NCBI GenBank assembly: GCA_032089155.1
Contig: DAMDEV010000104.1
Coordinates: 1 to 9,432, forward strand
Direction: 5' to 3'
Length of the DNA stretch: 9,432 nucleotides
Source of the DNA: Faucicola sp032089155
GTDB taxonomy: Bacteria > Pseudomonadota > Gammaproteobacteria > Pseudomonadales > Moraxellaceae
The notes under the pieces were generated by a model. It was not told the origin of the DNA and did no database searches. It was given only the letters and a program-made list of their open reading frames with translations. Numbering within the stretch: the stretch's first letter is position 1; every line of letters starts with the position of its first letter. Below, one piece after another: positions 5,936 through 9,432 of this stretch. Made by a program: the position numbers and the translations under genes.

Positions 5936-6748
5936 TTAATCCAAAAAATCTGCCCAAATCGGGGCATGGTCGCTGGGTTTTTCCATGGCACGCAAATCAT
6001 AGCTGACGCCTGCACCGTTGAGCTTATCCGCCAAATCAGGCGTCATCAAAATATGGTCAATCCGCAGCCCCCGCTTTGGCTCATCGTCAAATCCTTTACT
6101 GCGATAATCAAACCAGCTCAGCGCTTGACCGTCGGCATATAACGCCCGATAAGTATCATGCAAATCTGTCGCAAGCAGGGCTTGGTACCACTCTCGCTCC
6201 TCTGGCAAAAACGAGCACGTGCCATTTTTTAGCCAACGTTTGACACTATCCTCGCTAATGCCAATATCAAAATCAAGCGGCGCAATATTCATATCCCCCA
6301 TCAAAATCATACTGCGATTTTCTGCTTTAAGCTGCAAAATATAGTCGGTTAAATCGGCATAGAATTTGCGCTTCATCGGAAATTTGGTTTCATGCTTGCG
6401 ATTTTCACCTTGCGGGAAATAGCCATTGAGCACATCAATATATTTGCCATTAAAATCATAGCGCGCATGGATAAATCGTCGCTGCGCATCGTCGCTGTCG
6501 GTTGGAAAGCCTTTTTGTACAAAAATAGGTTTTTGTCGTGATAATAACGCCACACCATAATGAGATTTTTGCCCAAAAAATTCGACGTGATAGCCCAATT
6601 GCTGCACGCTTTGTAGCGGAAATGCATCATCATGTACTTTGGTTTCTTGTAGCCCGATGACATCGGGCGCGATGATATCGCGAATGGCTTCAAGCTGGTG
6701 TGGGCGCGCCCGCAATCCATTGATATTAAAACTGACAAAACGCGGCAT
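5936..6748 (-). CDS. xthA: Exodeoxyribonuclease III
   Basis: A Mg2+-dependent AP endonuclease and 3'-5' exonuclease that cleaves at abasic sites and cleans 3' ends in base-excision repair. The 270-residue protein is full length and begins with the family start RFVSFNINGLRAR. Visible catalytic residues, by analogy with the E. coli enzyme, are Glu35 (LQETK), Tyr110 (NGYFPQGE), Asp152 and Asn154 (GDMNIAP), Asp231 (RIDHIL) and the Asp260-His261 pair (SDHAPIWADF). The segment SWFDYRSKGF (211-220) is characteristic of XthA rather than eukaryote-like APE1 or ExoA. GGGGA lies seven bases before the ATG. It is the first gene of a probable xthA-argJ-lipoprotein transcript, with a good promoter candidate at 6821-6849 and a leader holding a 20-bp duplication. 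Confidence 0.96.
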   Translation of the reverse strand: MPRFVSFNINGLRARPHQLEAIRDIIAPDVIGLQETKVHDDAFPLQSVQQLGYHVEFFGQKSHYGVALLSRQKPIFVQKGFPTDSDDAQRRFIHARYDFNGKYIDVLNGYFPQGENRKHETKFPMKRKFYADLTDYILQLKAENRSMILMGDMNIAPLDFDIGISEDSVKRWLKNGTCSFLPEEREWYQALLATDLHDTYRALYADGQALSWFDYRSKGFDDEPKRGLRIDHILMTPDLADKLNGAGVSYDLRAMEKPSDHAPIWADFLD

Positions 6749-6760
6749 GTGTTTTCCCCA

Positions 6761-6800
6761 AATTGATAAATATGTCTTGGTATTGATAAATATGGCTTGG
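6761..6800. repeat. 20-bp tandem duplication in the xthA leader
   Basis: AATTGATAAATATGTCTTGG is followed directly by TATTGATAAATATGGCTTGG: 18 of 20 positions agree. It starts 12 bp from the xthA start codon and falls wholly inside the predicted leader RNA, between the promoter and the ribosome site. No strong hairpin is formed by either copy. Confidence 0.88.
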
Positions 6801-6820
6801 TTAAGCGTTAAATGCCGACT

Positions 6821-6849
6821 ATATTAGCGGATATTGACCGCAAGCTCAA
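6821..6849 (-). promoter_or_regulatory. Candidate sigma-70 promoter for xthA
   Basis: On the minus strand TTGAGC (complement of 6844-6849) and TAATAT (complement of 6821-6826) are separated by exactly 17 bp. Both hexamers match four of six consensus bases. Transcription would begin near 6814, giving a leader of about 65 nt that includes both copies of the 20-bp duplication. The -35 element overlaps the inverted repeat at 6847-6864. Confidence 0.5.
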
Positions 6850-6864
6850 TTTGAAAGCAAATTG
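6847..6864. promoter_or_regulatory. Inverted repeat in the xthA-iclR divergent spacer
   Basis: CAATTTG (6847-6853) and CAAATTG (6858-6864) form a perfect inverted repeat with the four-base centre AAAG. It overlaps the candidate xthA -35 element and lies 64 bp upstream of the candidate iclR -10. The same two heptamers, three bases apart, make up the palindrome between pyrB and fbp. It could be an operator, perhaps for the adjacent IclR protein; this is inference only. Confidence 0.4.
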
Positions 6865-6927
6865 GGTCTCAACACTGAGGTTATGCATGATGAACCCGCA
6901 AATAGCAGGTGAAGTTTAAAAAAATTT

Positions 6928-6936
6928 TGGTATAAT
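6928..6936 (+). promoter_or_regulatory. Extended -10 promoter element for the IclR gene
   Basis: TGGTATAAT is a perfect extended -10 (TGn followed by TATAAT). A weak -35-like GTGAAG lies 16 bp upstream at 6909-6914. Transcription would start near 6943, about 90 nt before the iclR ATG. The spacer between the two genes is 286 bp; besides this site it holds the xthA promoter, the inverted repeat and the leader duplication. Confidence 0.5.
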
Positions 6937-7034
6937 CAAAAAACCTTGCACTTTAATCACTGCCAACTTTGCAAAATATTTTTTTCAATTTTTTCTGGCG
7001 ACGTGCTGACCTTATACTTAAAAAAGACAATATA

Positions 7035-7790
7035 ATGGCTCGAGTTTCTTCTATTACCCGTGTTTTAAAAATCATCGAAGCCGTGTCTGCGGCACAGCGT
7101 CCTTTATCCCCGCTGGATTTGTCTGAGATTTTGGATATTCCAAAACCGACCATGCACCGACTGATACAGCAGCTGCAAGAAGAAGGCTTTGTGCGGGTCG
7201 ATATCAATGGTACTATTGTGCCTGCGTCGCGTACGCGGCATATGGCGATTCATCTGTGGCAAAGCCAGCAAGTGGCGATTCAGCGGTTTGCGATTTTGCA
7301 AAGACTGGTGGATAAAATCGGTGAAACCTGTGGCATGGCAGTACCTTATTACGTCAACATGGTATATACCGACCGCGTACCTTGTCCTTCTGCCTTACAA
7401 GTATATATGCCCACTGATTCGCAAGCACCCATTTGGTGTACGGCGGCTGGTAAAATCTACCTAAGTACGCTCACAAAAGATGATAGGGTCACGCTACTAA
7501 AAAATTTATCGTTAACCGCTATCACCCCTGCCACGATTACCGATAGGGATGTACTCAATCAAAGTCTTGAGCAGGTAGCCAAGCAGCGCTATGCAATTTC
7601 TGATGAAGAATATATTGCCCAAGCGGTCTCAATTGCTGTGGCAATCAATGACACCCAAGGTCGTTACATCGGCTCACTGTATACAACCGCACCTAAAACG
7701 CGCAAATCCCTCGAGGACTTGATTGGGTTTGTACCTGATATGCAAAAAGCTGCCGATGATATTCGTGATGCGTTTTTTGGGGAAATTTAA
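7035..7790 (+). CDS. IclR-family transcriptional regulator
   Basis: A 251-residue cytoplasmic DNA-binding protein. Residues 5-65 are the IclR winged helix: SSITRVLKIIEAVS, the recognition region IPKPTMHRLIQQLQEEGFV (35-53) and a short wing. Residues 80-245 match the IclR effector-binding domain, including IWCTAAGKIYLS (133-144) and YAISDEEYIAQAVSIAVAI (186-204). Family members usually control catabolic operons for aromatic or short carboxylic acids and often their own promoter; the ligand here is unknown. The Met at 7035 is chosen because the domain begins right after it. An in-frame TTG at 6969 would add 22 residues unlike the family. The Shine-Dalgarno sequence is poor (AAAGA). The gene is divergent from xthA and convergent with the HAD gene, with no catabolic operon beside it, so its target is not obvious. 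No terminator is seen in the 103 bp after it. Confidence 0.92.
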   Translation: MARVSSITRVLKIIEAVSAAQRPLSPLDLSEILDIPKPTMHRLIQQLQEEGFVRVDINGTIVPASRTRHMAIHLWQSQQVAIQRFAILQRLVDKIGETCGMAVPYYVNMVYTDRVPCPSALQVYMPTDSQAPIWCTAAGKIYLSTLTKDDRVTLLKNLSLTAITPATITDRDVLNQSLEQVAKQRYAISDEEYIAQAVSIAVAINDTQGRYIGSLYTTAPKTRKSLEDLIGFVPDMQKAADDIRDAFFGEI

Positions 7791-7893
7791 AGGTTATCCT
7801 TGGAATTTCTGACAAGGTAAAGTTAAAACGCCCAAAGCAATTTTACTCATGAATTGTATATAACATGGCGGGGCTTAATCAATTGCTGCCTCA

Positions 7894-8709
7894 TCAATGT
7901 GGCAACAAACCTAAATGTTGTAAACCTTGATAGATGCCATCTTCCCACGCAGCTGGACATACATAGTCAGCCGCCGCTTTTACATCGGGATGAGCATTCC
8001 CCATCGCCACGCCAAAGCCGACTGTCTGTAACATTTCGATATCATTCACCCCATCGCCAAATGCCATCGCATCTTCAAAATCCAGCCCCAGTTTATTGAG
8101 CGCCTGCGCAATGCCGCGTGCCTTCGAGCCTGTCGCATCTAGAATATCGATACCGTTTTTATGCCAGCGCATGATTTTTAAAGTCGAAGGAAATTCAAAA
8201 TTTACCTGCGTGTTGTCAGGATGAAATGCCACGACTTGATAAATAGGTATCGACAAATCAATGTCATCATGACGGGCCGTACGGTAAGCTATTTTAAGTG
8301 AATTTAAAGCTTCTGACAGCGCATCATCTTCCGCTAACGCGATGATTTCAGTATCGGTCATGTAGGCATAGGATAAATTGTTTGATTCAACATAATCGGT
8401 AATGAGTTTAATTTGCGCAGTGGTCATCGGATAATGCGCTAATAATTCACCTTGATGGTGACTGCATTGACCGTTGATGATGACCAGCACATCGATACCC
8501 ACGGTTTCAATGAGCTCATACACAGCTTTGGGAAAAACCGCACGACCCCGACCAGTGGCGATAGCGACAATGATGCCTTGCTGGTTTAATTGTTTGAGTG
8601 CGTCAATCGCGGATTGCGGCACCCTTTCTTGCTGCTTGATGTACAATGTATCATCAATATCAAAAAATACAATTTTTGGTTTTTTGGGGCGTGCTGTTGG
8701 CTTAGACAT
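7894..8709 (-). CDS. Cof-type HAD-IIB family hydrolase
   Basis: A 271-residue phosphatase of the haloacid dehalogenase superfamily with a type IIB cap. All four motifs are present: I, FFDIDDTLY (15-23) with nucleophile Asp17 and acid/base Asp19; II, ATGR (51-54); III, GSKARG with Lys196; IV, GDGVNDIEML (218-227). The cap lies at about 85-190. Relatives dephosphorylate sugar phosphates, pyridoxal phosphate or FMN, and substrate cannot be assigned from sequence. The N-terminus carries about 11 extra polar, basic residues before the core strand. No clear ribosome site precedes the ATG and no better start exists. The terminator at 8788-8816 separates it from the upstream dehydrogenase gene, so it probably has its own promoter in 8710-8786, where I see none of strong quality. 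Confidence 0.92.
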   Translation of the reverse strand: MSKPTARPKKPKIVFFDIDDTLYIKQQERVPQSAIDALKQLNQQGIIVAIATGRGRAVFPKAVYELIETVGIDVLVIINGQCSHHQGELLAHYPMTTAQIKLITDYVESNNLSYAYMTDTEIIALAEDDALSEALNSLKIAYRTARHDDIDLSIPIYQVVAFHPDNTQVNFEFPSTLKIMRWHKNGIDILDATGSKARGIAQALNKLGLDFEDAMAFGDGVNDIEMLQTVGFGVAMGNAHPDVKAAADYVCPAAWEDGIYQGLQHLGLLPH

Positions 8710-8782
8710 AATAACACTAATGCGATAAATTGGGATTGACGCTAATTCTACCTTATTTTTGGGTTAACTTTTGAATTAACGA

Positions 8783-8803
8783 CTAGAAAAAAGCTAGAAA
8801 AAA
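8783..8803. repeat. 11-bp period tandem repeat within the terminator region
   Basis: CTAGAAAAAA at 8783-8792 is repeated at 8794-8803 with one base between, giving an 11-bp period. A third CTAG at 8807-8810 closes the terminator stem. The duplication may have created or extended the hairpin by adding a further CTAG plus A-run. Confidence 0.65.
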
Positions 8804-8816
8804 ATCCTAGCTTTTT
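8788..8816 (-). terminator. Terminator downstream of the 3-hydroxyisobutyrate dehydrogenase gene
   Basis: AAAAAGCTAG (8788-8797) and CTAGCTTTTT (8807-8816) form a perfect 10-bp stem with a nine-base loop. Read on the minus strand, the hairpin begins 16 bp past the dehydrogenase stop and its 3' arm ends in a run of six T. The symmetric A and T runs would also let it act on the plus strand, but no plus-strand gene ends here. The stem is AT-rich with only two G-C pairs, so strength is uncertain. Confidence 0.7.
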
Positions 8817-8831
8817 GCTGAATGCCAAAAC

Positions 8832-9432
8832 TTATTGCAGAACGTTCGCATCATAATGCGCCATAATGCTTGAGAAATCTTTATTCCCATGTTGCTCGCT
8901 ATGTTTGGTGTAAAGCGCCGTGGCTTGGTCTGCCATTGGCGTCACCACCTTGGTATCGTTGGCGGTTTGTTTGGCAAGGTTCATGTCTTTGAGCATGAGT
9001 TTGCTCATAAATCCACCGGTATAACCACGGCTTGATGGCATAGCATCGCCTACATCGGGATGCGGATTACACACTTCCAGCGCCCAGTTACGACCGGTGC
9101 TGGCTGACAAAATACTGGCTAAGACTTTTGGGTCTAATCCGTTTTTGGCGCCCAAATTCATGGCTTCGGCTGTCCCTGTCATAATCACGCCAAGCAGCAT
9201 GTTATTACAGATTTTGGCGACTTGACCTGCACCGACCTCGCCCGCGTGAAAGATATTTTTTCCCATCGCCTCTAAAACGGGTTTGACCTTCTCAAATTGC
9301 TCAGCTTGCCCCCCCACGATAAAGCTGAGTGTCCCTGCTGCTGCCCCCGCCGTACCGCCTGATACGGGCGCATCCATGAACTGAATGCCTTTATCTGCCG
9401 CGATTTGGGCAACTTCACGCGCATCACTCGCT
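8832..9432 (-). CDS. mmsB: 3-hydroxyisobutyrate dehydrogenase, C-terminal two thirds (gene continues past the right edge)
   Basis: Oxidises 3-hydroxyisobutyrate to methylmalonate semialdehyde with NAD+, a late step of valine catabolism. About 199 residues are visible of a family length near 295; the N-terminal Rossmann NAD domain lies outside the window. The frame stays open through 9432, reading ASDAREVAQIAADKGIQF before MDAPVSGG, so the Met at 9375-9377 is internal. Signatures are DAPVSGGTAGAAAGTLSFI (substrate site), GAGQVAKICNNML with the catalytic-type Lys at about 9213-9215, and NPHPDVGDAMPSSRGYTGGF, which favours 3-hydroxyisobutyrate dehydrogenase over tartronate semialdehyde or 6-phosphogluconate relatives. 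The ending DFSSIMAHY is also typical. A methylmalonate semialdehyde dehydrogenase gene (mmsA) beyond the right edge would fit. Confidence 0.9.
   Translation of the reverse strand, partial: ASDAREVAQIAADKGIQFMDAPVSGGTAGAAAGTLSFIVGGQAEQFEKVKPVLEAMGKNIFHAGEVGAGQVAKICNNMLLGVIMTGTAEAMNLGAKNGLDPKVLASILSASTGRNWALEVCNPHPDVGDAMPSSRGYTGGFMSKLMLKDMNLAKQTANDTKVVTPMADQATALYTKHSEQHGNKDFSSIMAHYDANVLQ

Noticed and set aside
6969..7034. TTG start extending the IclR protein by 22 residues
   Set aside because: The extension is poly-A/T derived and hydrophobic, and the winged-helix domain begins right after the ATG at 7035.
7835..7887. AGCAATT/AATTGCT inverted repeat between iclR and the HAD gene, as a terminator
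   Set aside because: The arms are only 7 bp and about 40 bases apart, with no T-run, so it is not a credible terminator.
9375..9377. Met at 9377 as the start of a short dehydrogenase
   Set aside because: The frame remains open to the window edge with family-like sequence before it (ASDAREVAQIAADKGIQF), so the Met is internal to the substrate motif.
1..9432. Mobile element, CRISPR array, toxin-antitoxin or defence island
   Set aside because: No transposase, integrase, terminal inverted repeats, spaced repeat array or defence domains were found. Every gene but the small lipoprotein and the edge fragment is a familiar housekeeping or common regulatory type.

Overview
The window is an ordinary-looking chromosomal stretch of a gammaproteobacterium, most likely a Moraxellaceae member (Moraxella, Psychrobacter or Acinetobacter relative). 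The pointers are a tiny lipoprotein of a kind I associate with Acinetobacter and Moraxella, a pyrB gene followed by a degenerate dihydroorotase gene (the Pseudomonas/Moraxellaceae arrangement), and moderate GC with AT-rich spacers. This assignment is inferred from gene content, not from a database search. I see no mobile element, CRISPR array, rRNA, tRNA or defence system.

Layout. Positions 1-2422, minus strand: pyrB (aspartate carbamoyltransferase), then pyrC' (a dihydroorotase-like protein that has lost its metal ligands), then the start of a probable DUF2127 membrane protein cut by the window edge. A 232-bp divergent spacer holds a perfect 19-bp palindrome. Positions 2655-4408, plus strand: fbp (fructose-1,6-bisphosphatase) overlaps by one base a SpoU/TrmH-family RNA 2'-O-methyltransferase gene. 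Their hairpin terminator runs into the 3' end of the convergent lipoprotein gene. Positions 4478-6748, minus strand: xthA (exonuclease III), argJ (ornithine acetyltransferase) and the lipoprotein gene, closely spaced and probably co-transcribed from a promoter at about 6821-6849. Positions 7035-7790, plus strand: an IclR-family regulator divergent from xthA. Positions 7894-9432, minus strand: a Cof-type HAD phosphatase and, separated from it by a terminator, the 3' two thirds of a 3-hydroxyisobutyrate dehydrogenase gene (mmsB type).

Functionally these are housekeeping genes: pyrimidine synthesis (pyrB with its probable structural partner PyrC'), gluconeogenesis (fbp), arginine synthesis (argJ), base-excision repair (xthA), RNA modification and valine catabolism (mmsB). 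I see no new multi-gene system.

The most unusual signals are small. Short tandem duplications (11-20 bp, two copies) sit at six gene boundaries, several touching a stop codon, start codon or Shine-Dalgarno sequence. The two divergent spacers share CAATTTG/CAAATTG inverted repeats that overlap possible promoter elements. The dihydroorotase-like protein lacks the HxH motif and the catalytic Asp. A transcription terminator doubles as coding sequence for the lipoprotein tail.
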